This document shows positions 51,493 through 62,385 of a stretch of DNA of 64,000 nt, in pieces. This DNA comes from Phytophthora colocasiae (Eukaryota > Oomycota > Peronosporomycetes > Peronosporales > Peronosporaceae). Each line of letters begins with the position of its first letter. Position 1 is the stretch's first letter. The stretch is from NCBI GenBank assembly GCA_018806915.1, contig JAGKQI010000056.1, positions 42,964 through 106,963 of the forward strand. The letters run 5' to 3'. Below the pieces are notes generated by a model that made no database searches, had not been told where the DNA came from, and was given only the letters and a program-made list of their open reading frames with translations. Made by a program: the position numbers and the translations under genes.

Positions 51493-51511
51493 TGGTGCAC
51501 GTGCCCGGATC
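51493..51511 (+). other. Gypsy-C primer-binding site
   Basis: TGGTGCACGTGCCCGGATC, two bases after the LTR; differs from the Gypsy-A site at one base. Confidence 0.75.
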
Positions 51512-51584
51512 TTGGTATCGTGATACTCACCGGATCTAAGAGAGTTTGAGAAGAGGGTTTCTGTCAAGCAAATCTATATTCAAG

Positions 51585-54500
51585 ATGGCTTCACATGGAA
51601 CTACGGAGAGGAGGACGTCGGGGGACGCGGTGGTCGCAGTATGGCGACACGTCAGTCGAAGCGTCTTCAAGGTCTTCCAGCCTGACGAACAACCCGACTT
51701 TGGATGCTGTTCCGAGAAGCGCGGCACGCGAGAAGAAGAGAGGCTGGCACGTGAAAAGGAAGAACAGTCGAGGAGGTGAACGTCTCCGGAACCGGCGGTC
51801 GAAGACCAGCCTGCCGTGCTGGAGCCTGAAGCTTCCAAGAGACACCCGATGTGGTCTGGCGAACAAGGTTCTGAGGAGGGTCCGTCCGAAGCTGAAGCTT
51901 CTGGTGACGAGGTGGCCACTGCCCGTGAGGGGTGGTGATGAAGGCGTCTGAGGGAGGCGCCGACGTGGTTGAGTCCCCGGAGGTCATTGACTTGTGTTCT
52001 GAGTCGACGGCCTCTGGAAGTCCGTGGGGAAGTGGAAGATGGAACCCGGACTGGTTGATGAACGTGTCTCGAAGACTCCAAAGTCCGAAGACACCTGATG
52101 TCCTGACGAGACATGCCGATGGAAGTCCGGAAGATTCTCTCTGAAAGACACCGTCTGATGAGTCTGGGAGGCCGATTCAGCTGGATGGAGAACGATGCCC
52201 TGGAAGTACGTACGCCGTGAGTTCCGCCGCTGGAGGGACATGGACGCTGGAAGGAGGAATTGTTCCACGCCGAACGTCGAATAATACAGCTTGGCGAACA
52301 GCGAAGCCTTCGACGCAAATGTCTTTCAGAAGGCTGCGGCAGCGACGGGCGACTACATCAAGTGGCGGTGTTCTTCAGTATTTCCAGAAGACATGTGGAT
52401 ATCGGAGTTCCGCTTGAGGCGCGCCATAGTTTTGGCCGAATCCAAGACTTGCTCATACGTCGAGATCTCGATGAATACTCTGAGCGGCACCTGAATGCGT
52501 CGCTGTCGCTTCAGACGATGCACTGTATGAAGTGCAGGATTTGAGTTCCAGAACCTGCTACCGAGGTGGTCTCAGACCCAAGCGTCTGCTATCTTCGAAC
52601 CTCAGAAGTGCGCAGTGTGGCGACGGAGCTTCAGGAGCCGACTTGCTGAAGAACTGGTTGAGTGGGGCCACCGTGACCGCCAGGTCACCAGGTCAATCGA
52701 CTCCCTGGTAGAATATGCCACAAAGGCAGGCAACGAAGCACGTCAAGGCGAAGCTGATGGTATATTACGCCAGCGATGAGAATGCTGACCTACAAGGACG
52801 ACAGCTGACTATGAGAGCTCCGTGACCGGACTCAGAGTCACCCATAGTTCCTGGCACGGGTCCAGCAGTGGAGAACCGCCGCAGTCCGGGCGTTCGCAGC
52901 ATGGTCCGCCGCGCCTGGCAAGTCTCGTCGACACCCATCTGCACTGTCGACGCCGTCGCTAAGTTCGCTGCCGGTAATATTTGAGAGTCTCATCTCGGCA
53001 CAGCCACCTCGCTTGGAGTCTGGTGTGCCAATGTCTGGAAGATCGGAGGTAGCTCTCTGACGACTGATGCGCCTGTGCCAAGTGTCATCGGGACCCCTCG
53101 CTTGTACGATCTGACGACCACTCTGGTCGGGACTCCAGACCTCTCGTGGAAGTTCCACAGACTCGTCGCTGATGTCCATGAGTCGAGGGGCATGTCTGCA
53201 CATATGCCGTTGTCTGTCGGAGGTTTGGCGGATGATCGCCCAAGGTGCTGATGCCGGAGGGAATGCTCGCCGGAGAGTCTATGGGAATCCACGTGACACG
53301 AACACTGATGCCGGTGAAGTCGGAGCCTGAAGACTTCGAGATGCTGGAAGAGAAGCTTCGGAGTTTCCGGTGAAGGTGAAGTCCGAGACAGTTGTCTACC
53401 AGAGATTCTGTTCACCGGACGCCGGAAGCTCCATCATCGTCCGTCCTGAGTCGTGGGAGGGAGCCACCAGAGCAGGCACCCAGAGTCTGAAGAGCGAGGG
53501 TCACTCAGAAAGTGTCTTCCAGACGCCTGAGTTCCGTTGCGTCAAGCCGCACCACGAAGTTCCCAGAGATCAGGCCCAGCGCAGATCCGAACTGGAACGT
53601 CATGCGGCAGCAACAGGAATGGCAGCGTCGGATGGAACAGGAGCAGAAGGAATTTCTGGCCAGAGAACGTCTGGAGTCCATGGAGGCGTGAACGTCGACG
53701 TGGAACAACGGGAACTTGATACGCGCCAGCAGATCCAGACACTCTACCGACCGACTACTTGAGTCTGAGAGCGCCAGACTGGAAGCCCAGAGACGCGTGG
53801 ATGACTTTGGAAGAACGTCGGAGTCAAAGCGTCAGAGTCCAAGCTCAAAATATCATTCGAAATCGTCTGAGGAGACAGGTGTCCGACAGAACAAGTTTTC
53901 ACTGGTGAACAGTTTCTCCGACGTACAGCGTCTGGAGACCGAGTTTGCAGATCGCTGGAAACAACGTAGCCGAGGCCGAAGCCGAACGTGCGCGTTGGGC
54001 AGACGAGCTGGAAACGTGACCTGGATTTCGCAAATGGAGACCTTACGACAGAGGGTGCACGACGTGGAGTCGGAGCGCGACAGGGAGCGAGAAAAGTTCC
54101 CTCTAGGAACATGCAGCGTTTCCAGGCCGCCAAGAATTGAGGAATCCTTCGTGCAACATTGTCCAAAGTTCATAGGGGTCGCCCACTCCTGAAGTAACTT
54201 CCAAGTCGGATCTCCGGTGAAAAGACATGACCCTCAAACCGGCAACCGGACTTCTGGTGAACAGTCGGGATACGGGAGATTGCACACCTGGGGTTAGGGG
54301 ATCAGAAGGGGTCGCCAGTAGGGGTGGGTTAGACTCCATTAAAACGACGGAGGGGCCTTCCATACGCCTCTTCCCCTACGGCAGGCTGGAAGGCATGGCG
54401 CGGCGCCACCGCGGCCGCTACGACGACCCAGACGGCTCAAGCGGCACCCTGACCGAGGTCAAGACCGAAGCGAAGGCGCCCAGCGACTCCCAGGCGCGAT

Positions 54501-54724
54501 GGACACCGGAAAACCGAGTGAAAGACGCTCCGAAGATGGGTCGGGACGCTCCGCGAAAGCCTGGAAGACGCAGCGTGAATGATCCTGATTCCGGGCGGAA
54601 GCTCCAGCGATTCAAGCTCAGGACTCAAAGTGATTCGTCTTCTGATGACTTGGATCCTCCGGAGGTGGTCAACCTGACTTCTGCATCCCCAGGGACAAGC
54701 TGGAGCGACCCTCCTGGACCATGA
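51585..54724 (+). pseudogene. Gypsy-C gag region, N-terminal extension
   Basis: Begins with ATG 51585 (MASHGTTERRTSGDAV), 74 bp after the primer site. Short open pieces in all three frames spell charged, Ser/Pro-rich sequence with coiled-coil parts: EEERLAREKEEQSRR (about 51735-51778), QQQEWQRRMEQEQKEF (about 53608-53655), RQRVHDVESERDREREK (about 54048-54096). Two acidic-hydrophobic motifs, PEVIDLCSES (about 51980) and PEVVNLTSAS (54660-54690), look like SUMO-interaction motifs. No frame exceeds 200 codons. It makes the gag region of Gypsy-C roughly twice as long as that of Gypsy-A. Whether it is gag proper or a separate upstream ORF is open. Confidence 0.55.
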
Positions 54725-55978
54725 GGTAGCCCTTTATAAAACTCAAGTATCATCTGGAGAATTTGATCCCCAAGCTGACATTGGAGGAAGAGAACGTGTT
54801 CATTGGTGGGGAACGCTTCGTGAACATGGCATCCCAGGGAGCGTGGACGAACAAGACCCAGGCATACAGGAACTCAAGCTGAAGCTCCCGGTGTCCGCCA
54901 GAGATTGGTTCAACCAGCTTCTGAAGAGCGTTAAGCCTCGTGATTGGAAAAGGAATTGGTCATCGGAGTTTCTCTGCAGGCGCTATTGCAAGGCTCCGGT
55001 CATCATACTCCGAGAGATATTTCACGATGGAAATGAAGGGTTCTGAGACTCCGTTGGACTTCTTCTATCGCCTGAACTCAGCCGCCGGAAAAAGCTGAGG
55101 TAGACTTCAGAAAATCCTCCAGACGTCTGGAGAAACACGTTCTGAGGTACACATCACCAAGCTGGAAGGACGAGCGTCTGAAGATCGCGTTACAAGGCCG
55201 GGAAGTTCAGGAGTATCTTCGGACTTGGAATATGCTCTGCAACAGGACGAAGATGTACTAGGCGAACGGCTGATCAGGAAACTACGATCACCAGACATCG
55301 GGATTTCCGGAGCTGGACAATCTCCCCACGCGGACAGTTTAAGCCGGAAGCTGTAATGGGGAAGACTTACGTCGCCCGAGAAGCAGACCCGAATGCCTCC
55401 TGACGATGTCGATGTGCCAGATACCGCAGAACTCAAGAGAAGGGATACCAGAGCTTCGTCGTCAGAGCACGATCGCGGAGGTGTCTGGCGGTGTACAATC
55501 TTCGTCTGGTGTACAATCTGGCCTCCTCAGGCGCCTGGTGGTGCTGGACTGGACTCCAGACTCTGACAAACGAAGTTTTATCCCGGGTCATGGACAACAT
55601 GGGATGAGCGACCGCCGCCCCAGTCTCCCCGAGGATCGTCAGGTCAAGACTTCCAGCAGACACGGCGCGCGATACACCCTGACTACTGGAACAACAAGTT
55701 CTGCGAGAAGTGCCGTCAGCTCAGGCCCATTCAGAACAGTAAAACTGGCTGGAGAGAGATGGCTGTCTGCAGACAGATGTCAGGAGAAGAGGTCACCCGA
55801 GCAGGATGGTGCCGAAAAGTACCGCCGTGTGAGGTTTGCGGAAAGGTGCACTCTTGGAGACCATGCGAGGACGTCAAGACCCTGGAACTCCCTCAAGAAA
55901 CTAGCCCAGTCAAGGAATTACACTGAAGGGGACCTGCCGGATCACCTACTGGAGAAACTCCTGGGTGACGAGGGCTGA
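54725..55978 (+). pseudogene. Gypsy-C gag, capsid and zinc-knuckle part
   Basis: Homologous to the middle and end of Gypsy-A gag: ARDWFNQL (about 54897), then SETPLDFFYRLN (about 55047-55080) matching SEETPLDYLYRLN. It ends in a Cys-rich part with FCEKC (about 55702) and one short CX2CX3HX4C knuckle, CEVCGKVHSWRPC (about 55834-55872), the variant seen as the third knuckle of Gypsy-A. Frameshifts near 54925, 55090, 55330 and 55660. Role as RNA-binding capsid protein. Confidence 0.75.
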
Positions 55979-56129
55979 CTCTGGGAAACAGTTAAACTAG
56001 CAAGCTTCCGTCGGATGGTGGGATCCGAACACGCGCGGGCGGGCAAGGCAGCGCAGCACCCCCTCAGAAGTTATGTGTTCTAGTGTACGTAGGACCCGGG
56101 AGCTGAAAACAACTCCTGCTCCAACCTAA

Positions 56130-57400
56130 AAATCAACATTGCATGACCGCTTTAGCTTCAAGAATAATCAGCCATGTCTTCAGAAATTCCGCGTCTGGAG
56201 AGACAGTTCATCGGACTTTCCGAGAGACTGTTCACCGGACTTTCCGAGAGACAAATGAACTGCCTCCGGACGACACAATCCAGTTTCGTCTGAAAGACAG
56301 GGAATCATGTTATGGCTGGTGGGAGTGATCATCTACCCTGATCCCGCAAAGCGTGATGTGTGGTTATGGTACATGGCGCTGTCAGTGATCCCCATCGGAC
56401 CAAGATTCTCCTGGGACACCGGTGCGACTATCAACATCCTGAGTTACGACTTCTAGCGCGTAAGCAGTTTCGAACCCAGGCTCAAGTCACACAAACAAAC
56501 AAGAGTGTCAGGATGGGAGGAGTTCCGACGTACATTGGTGCCACAGTGCTGAGATCAAGCTGACTCTCGGACCGAGAAGTAGTTTACATTGTTGATGTCT
56601 GGAGTTCACGAATATCGGCGAAGAGTATAAAACGTGCTGTTGGGAATGGGATTCATGTTCGCTGCTGGTCTGAGGATCAGCGTCCGTGAGGGACTGGTAT
56701 CTTATGCCAGATTTGAAGTCGTGGTGATGATATTGCAGGCTAAGAGGCCCGGTGATCATATCGGCAGGAACAGGTCCATCAGACCAGAAGTGAAGCTGCA
56801 CTTCTGAGACCTGGTGAAGAATCTGTTGTTCGTATTGATTATGGTTCGACGAACCCGGCCAACGAGAAGTCGTGTGGGCGGGACGTGGAGACCCTTGGGT
56901 GACTCAGTTGATTTATGCAGCCCGGTCATGGCGCTCGTGGCGGTGCGCGTGGTGAACATTTTCTGACAAGAATACTTTGGGTGAATGAATTCTCTGACGC
57001 TGCAAGGATTGTGGAGTATGGATTTTTCCCACGACACTGTGGTCGCTTTGTACGGCCAGGCTCTGCAGCCCTACTATCACGTGACTGGGAAGTTTTGATT
57101 CTGGAGGAACACTCCGTCACCAGAAACGAAGAAAGACGCCTGAGCCAGAAGCCGACTTGGAGGAATCTGATACCTCAACCTCCGTGTGTGGATCACCCGG
57201 TATACTCGCGTGGCCAACTAAAGATCTTACAGCGCCCGAGGCTGGACAATGCTCGAGTACAGTTTGTGAGAGCCTACTTCGGTCCCACGAAGACAAAACG
57301 AGTTCGTTTCGCTTTGGATGTGGCTACGCAGACAGATGACTGGGTGGATGCCGGAAAAGAGGAGACCTGAGATACCTTTCTGTGAACACCGGAGATCTGG
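56130..57400 (+). pseudogene. Gypsy-C protease region
   Basis: The aspartic protease signature DTGATINILSYD lies at about 56417-56452 in one frame. Upstream, 56190-56257 is a small direct repeat containing GACTGTTCACCGGACTTTCC, with phrases recurring elsewhere in the element. The rest up to 57400 has only short open stretches. Comparable to the protease and the start of the acidic spacer in Gypsy-A, but too broken to align by eye. Confidence 0.55.
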
Positions 57401-58800
57401 AATTGCCATCACGAAGAAACGACTCCGAAGGACTCCGGAACCACGTCTGGAATTCCGAGTAACATGGTCGAGGATGAAGTCACCCTGAGTGTTTCTGGTG
57501 AACTGTTCATGGGAGATATGGATCCGACAGACTGTTCATGGAGACATCCCAATCCAGAGTATGCCAGGCACCCCTGTGGAAAAGCTCCGAGCTGAGTACG
57601 AGCGGTGCATGCGAGTGCACGAATGAGGAATTGGATCTGGAACCGGTGTCTGGCATACGGGAAGGAACAGGAGCTTACTCTCTCAATTACGTGACCAACT
57701 GGTTATGCTACCTGGAATTGGAAGATCTGACTCCCGAATGCGATATCGACAAGGCTGACGTCGGAGTACCCGGGAAAAACGACGCCGGAGATGGAGCAGA
57801 AACTCAGGGACATCCCGAAGTATCATCGGAAAATCTTTCTGGGGAGACGGCAATGCCGCACCTGCCCCGGCAAGGGGCGTGGTCTGTGACTTGGACGTGG
57901 GAGACGCTAAACCTGTTGCCCAACGTCCGAGGTCCGCGTTGCCCCTCACCTTGATGATCAAAGGTGTACGAACTTCTGAAGAAAACTCCTGGAGACCCGG
58001 ACTCATCGAGTATTCACGACTTCGCCTTGGGCATCACCTTTTCAATTGTGATTGCATCCTCAAGAAGAATGGTGTGGACATACGCATGTGTATTGATTAT
58101 CGAGTGGTGAATGGTTTGCTATCCAGTTGTCAACCAAAATTATCCGTTGCCCCTACAAATAGAGCAAATCCTGTTTGATTGGCTCTTGAGGCAGCACTGT
58201 GGGGTTTATGAGGTCTGGATATGGCAGAGTGGTTTTGGGCTATTCGAATGACAGAGCGTGCAAGGCTGATCTCAGCGTTCATTTGCCCATTTGGACATTT
58301 CCCAGTGGGTAAGAATGCTCCTTTCGGTCTGAAGAACGCCCCTCTGGTGTACCAGGCTATGCTGGATAACTGCCTGTGGGGGTTCGGGTGCGATTGTCAC
58401 CTGGAAGAGGAAGCTGAGGATTGACCCCCGATGTGCTGGAATTCTGAAGTTAGAACCCCAGAACTCTGACGTACATGGTCACTGGATGTCTGAGTGAACA
58501 ACTTCAGAACTCCTGATGAACACATGTAGAGGTTCCGGTGCTCACCGACCCAAATGACTGTCTTTCAGAGGAACATCCCAGTCCCGCTCCACTTCATGGG
58601 ACCTGGTACTCGGTCGAAGATTCCTACATTGACGACATTGCTCATGGGGCGCCCACCTGGGATCAACTTTGTTTAGAAGACCTGAATGCCTTTGCTCTTC
58701 AGACTCGGATACTGGAACATTTCTGTGAGGCCTCGCCCAAGAGCGAGTTCAGGAAGCTGACGATTCCTTTATCTGTCGCATGAGATCAGGTGCTGAAGGA
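57401..58800 (+). pseudogene. Gypsy-C reverse transcriptase
   Basis: Blocks in order: VCDLDVGDAKPVAQR (about 57880-57925, matching CDIDVGDAKPIAQR of Gypsy-A), KKNGVDIRMCIDYRVVNG (about 58063), the WFWAIRMTERARLISAFI block (about 58231) and GLKNAPLVYQAML (about 58327). A long insertion follows before the catalytic YIDD (about 58624-58635; DSYIDDIAHG). Several frameshifts and stops between blocks. The insertion before YIDD is longer than in Gypsy-A. Confidence 0.85.
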
Positions 58801-59960
58801 CTGAGAGCTACACGAAGAAGATCGTCAAGGAGTGGAAGAATTGCCGTTTCCGTCGACACTCAAGGGAGTACGAAGAGTTTCATGGGAAGTCTGAATTATT
58901 ACAACAAGTTTATCGAAGACTTACCGGTGATCGCTGCTGTGCTCTACGAGTTGTCTGATGAACAGATTCGTGCTGGTCGAGATTTGGCTCTCGAGCTAAG
59001 GAAGCCTTTGAGATTCTGAAGCGCAAGATTGTCTCGACACCGCTCCTCAGACACCCAGATCGCACCAGGCCTTTCGTTATTATACCCCTATGCGAACCCG
59101 TGGGCTGCTTAAGCCGTCTTGGGACAGGAGTACGATGGAGTGATACACCCCGTACGGTTCACTGGACGTGTGTTGAATGAGGCAGAACTCCAGTATCACA
59201 TCGCAGAGAAGGAGGTCATCGCGATTCTTAGGGTTTTGGAGAACTTTCGGGCTCCTGATAAACACGAATCACGTGATCACGGTGTACACCAGACATTCCG
59301 GTGTTGAAATGGCTCCTGTCATCCAGCTCGGCTGATGGTCGGAACGTGAAGTGGGGACTGAAGTTGTCATGACCTGGAATTTGGAGATTCGCAGAATCCA
59401 GCGAGATGAAGATGGTCTCCCGGCTATTCTTGGAGTGGCATCACACCCCGTGAACACCTCGATGAGGTCTCTGAAAAACCCTCATCCCCGTCAAGGGGCG
59501 AGTTAAACCTCCAGCACCCATTAAAAGCGTGGAGATGCTAGAGGCTGATTACCGAGGTTGTGTTCTAAGTTTTGATGGTGCCGCCAAGACATCCACTCGC
59601 CTGGGAAGCTGGGCGGATGTGTGCTCTGGGAGCTCCGGGGTGGAATATCCTGGAAGCCCAAGGTTCGCTCTGAAAGATGTCACTGCTGGAATGACTCAGA
59701 ATACCGTGGTCTGATCAATGGATTGGAAGTTGGCTTTGGAACGTGGTATCCGAGACTTGGTGGTTGTCGGAGACTCCCGTATTGCTATCCAGCAGGCCCA
59801 AGGTCTGGATCAATTGTAATCAGCCGAACCTGCAGCGGAAATTGGCCGAGTTTGAGTCTCTGGAAGATCAAGTTCCAGTCTCTGGAAGCTAGGTGCACGT
59901 GAAGCGTGAGTTCAATCAAGCAGCGGACTATTTGACGTCCAAGACCCTCGTCCTTGGCGA
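58801..59960 (+). pseudogene. Gypsy-C RNase H and second RNase H
   Basis: Thumb and first RNase H: GSLNYYNKFIEDLPVIAAVLYEL (58882-58950), then VRFTGRVLNEAELQYHIAEKEVIAILR (about 59150-59232). Second RNase H: CVLSFDGAAKTS (about 59560), DSEYRGLINGL (about 59690), VVVGDSRIAIQQ (about 59762) and HVKREFNQAADYL (about 59895). Same two-domain order as Gypsy-A. Broken by indels. Confidence 0.8.
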
Positions 59961-60099
59961 GTCCTGGCAGAGTCCAAGACCCTGACGAATTGACTCATCT
60001 AAAACTGGTGTCCAAGATCCCAGAGAAACTGATGAAGCTACTCCCGAAGGGATGTCTTCTGAAATCTCCGGACGATGTTCACCGGACCCTCTGGAGTGA

Positions 60100-61940
60100 A
60101 CATGATTGTACACCTGGAGATGGATGACTCCAGGGCCAGAGTCTGCGCCCCTGCCTCATGCTGCCACCGGGTGCTTGTTGCCATCACTCGTGCACGCAAT
60201 CAGGAAGAAGCAAACCTACCAGACGACGCGGAGGCTCGTGAACCCATGGGCTCATTGTGAGTTTCAGGAAGAACGCTGGCGGCGGATCATAGTTCACCAG
60301 ATTCTCAAGATGTTCATCTGGCAGAACTCATCAAGTTCCTTAAAGGGCGACGTAGGAGATCTACCACGACCCCGAATAAGGAAGCTTGCTAGGATCGCCG
60401 ATGATTTCATCTTGGATTCCAGAGACGTTTTGTACCGCCTCCTCCCAGCCGTGCTACCAGGGAACGTCCGAGAGACATGGTCGATGAACTCAGACTTGTG
60501 GTTCCCAGAGACTTACATGCCACGATATGCTGCACTATGCTCATGGGGACTACCAGGGTGCTTCACCAGGGAATCAAACGTACGTTCGAGAAGCTGAGCT
60601 CCGAGTTCTACTGGATTGAAACATGTACGCTGATGTGGAAAAGGTTCGATCAAGCGAGTGTATGGAGCTGTGCAAGTGGCAAGGGCGTCCCCGAATCCTG
60701 GACCGTCGCCCGGCAACATCGAGCCCAGTCGACCTTTTGAAGTAGTGTCCATGGATTTCGTGACGCACATGCCAAAGTCCGCCAAGAGAGCAACACGTCC
60801 CTGCTGTTGTTCCAAGACATGTTCTCAGGATATGTGATGTGCAAGCCTATGAGTACTTTACTACGGCTCAAAGATGTCGCTGAGGGCCTACGAGGAACGT
60901 GTCTTCCTGGAACTTCGGAGCTAGTCTCCCTGATACGCCATGATCAGGACCACTCGGTTCTGCATGAGTGAAGTGGTTCAGGTGTTTCCGGGATCTCCTG
61001 GGAAGCAGACAGCGAGCGACTCTGGCGGTACCGTCCTCAGGCGAACGGCCATGCAAGAACGGTCTGTTCGTAGACGGTCGTGCGCGCCATCGAGAAGGCC
61101 TAGCATCGCCGAAGCTGATCAGAGTGACTGGGATGACCACGCCGAGCGTCTGATGTTCGCATTGAACACTTCCTTTGATGCGACCCGTCTGGAAACACCT
61201 TTCTTTCTGGTGCAATTTGGATGCGGGATGCTCATGGGACTGTGTCCGCGATGCTCGGTCCAAAGCCTTCTGGTGTACAAGAGCGCACTGCTTATGAGTG
61301 GCGCTTCGGAAGATGCAACAGAGATTACAGCTACGCTCAAGCCTGTGCTGAAGAACTTCAGAAGAAGGCCAAGCCGGAGCGTTCTGAAGAACAGACCCGA
61401 AAGTGGGAAGGAGTTGTCGGAACGTCTGAAGTCCGGATTTGCCGTTCAGTGATGCCGTGTGGCTATACATCCCCAAGGTACAAACGGGGTTGAGTCGGAA
61501 AGCTCGCACACATGTGGCATGGTCCTTTCCGGATTGAAGAGATGTTGGATTGATTTTCGTGTGAAACTGAAGAAGGTCGAGGACGCCGGGTATCGGGTAG
61601 AACCCTTGGGTGCATATAAGTCGCCTGAAACCGAGAGCCTTGTTTCCCAGAAGACCAAACACTGTCAGGAACTTGATGTCCATGGGGATGATGACTTTGA
61701 TGCAGCGCTGTTGCCAGAAGACAGTTGGGAGCCCGATTTACTGAGAATGATGAATTACGAAGTGGAAACGATAATAGACACTCGGTGGAGTAAGCTGTAC
61801 CAGGACCTCCAAGAGACTTTCTGCGAATATTTGGTTAGAAGTGGAAGGGGTAACGACGAGACAGAGTGGCTAGCCTTGTCAAAGCTGAACTGTGGCGCTT
61901 TGCTATATGAGTTCAATCCAAGAGCGCACGAGCATAAATG
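60100..61940 (+). pseudogene. Gypsy-C integrase and chromodomain
   Basis: Zinc domain: LRLVVPRDLHAT (about 60486) and a Cys pair near 60660. Core: Asp in VSMDFVTHMPKS (about 60748), Asp in IRHDQD (about 60935); the third acidic residue lies in a frame-shifted QANGHA-ERSV block (about 61035-61070). Chromodomain at about 61755-61910: NYEVETIIDTRWSK...EYLVRSGRGNDETEWLALSKLNCGALL, the type seen in Gypsy-A, followed by a short tail. Many indels. Confidence 0.8.
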
Positions 61941-62385
61941 CGAGCTCGTTTCAGGTAATGCAAGCTGGAGACGATCACCCCAGAGTTTAAACTCTAAAAC
62001 CTATTCTGAAAACTCTGGTGAACAGTGATGTTCACCGGGCGATGTATTTCAGAGATGAGGTGTCTGAGAGACATGTCTTTCGGAAATGCGCAATTTCGGG
62101 ATACGTGACTCCCAGAGATGGTGATTGTTATGTGGAATTTGTATGGAGACGATTTTGTGGTCATGTGCCGTATGATGGAATTTTTACAAGTGGGATTACG
62201 GTGACGCTAGGAGAAGAAGATGGCCAAGCGATAAGACACTCGTAGGAGACTCCAAAATACTGAAGGGTTTGAGGACGTCACAGCTACCACTATGTTCAGG
62301 GAGCTCTGACGTACTAGCCTGTGCTTGGGCGATGCTCAGTTTGGAGAAAGTCTCCGCACTGACGAATTATGACCAGGAGGGCGGT
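61941..62385. other. Gypsy-C region between pol and 3' LTR
   Basis: About 440 bp with no gene. Contains GTGAACAGTGATGTTCAC (about 62021-62038), a hairpin, and a purine stretch GGAGGGCGG just before the LTR, probably the polypurine tract. No antisense ORF, unlike Gypsy-A and -B. Confidence 0.6.

Noticed and set aside
51536..52318. 260-codon open frame on the minus strand at the start of the Gypsy-C internal region
   Set aside because: Arg/Ser/Pro-rich with no domain, exactly opposite the gag start; most likely the shadow of the sense frame.
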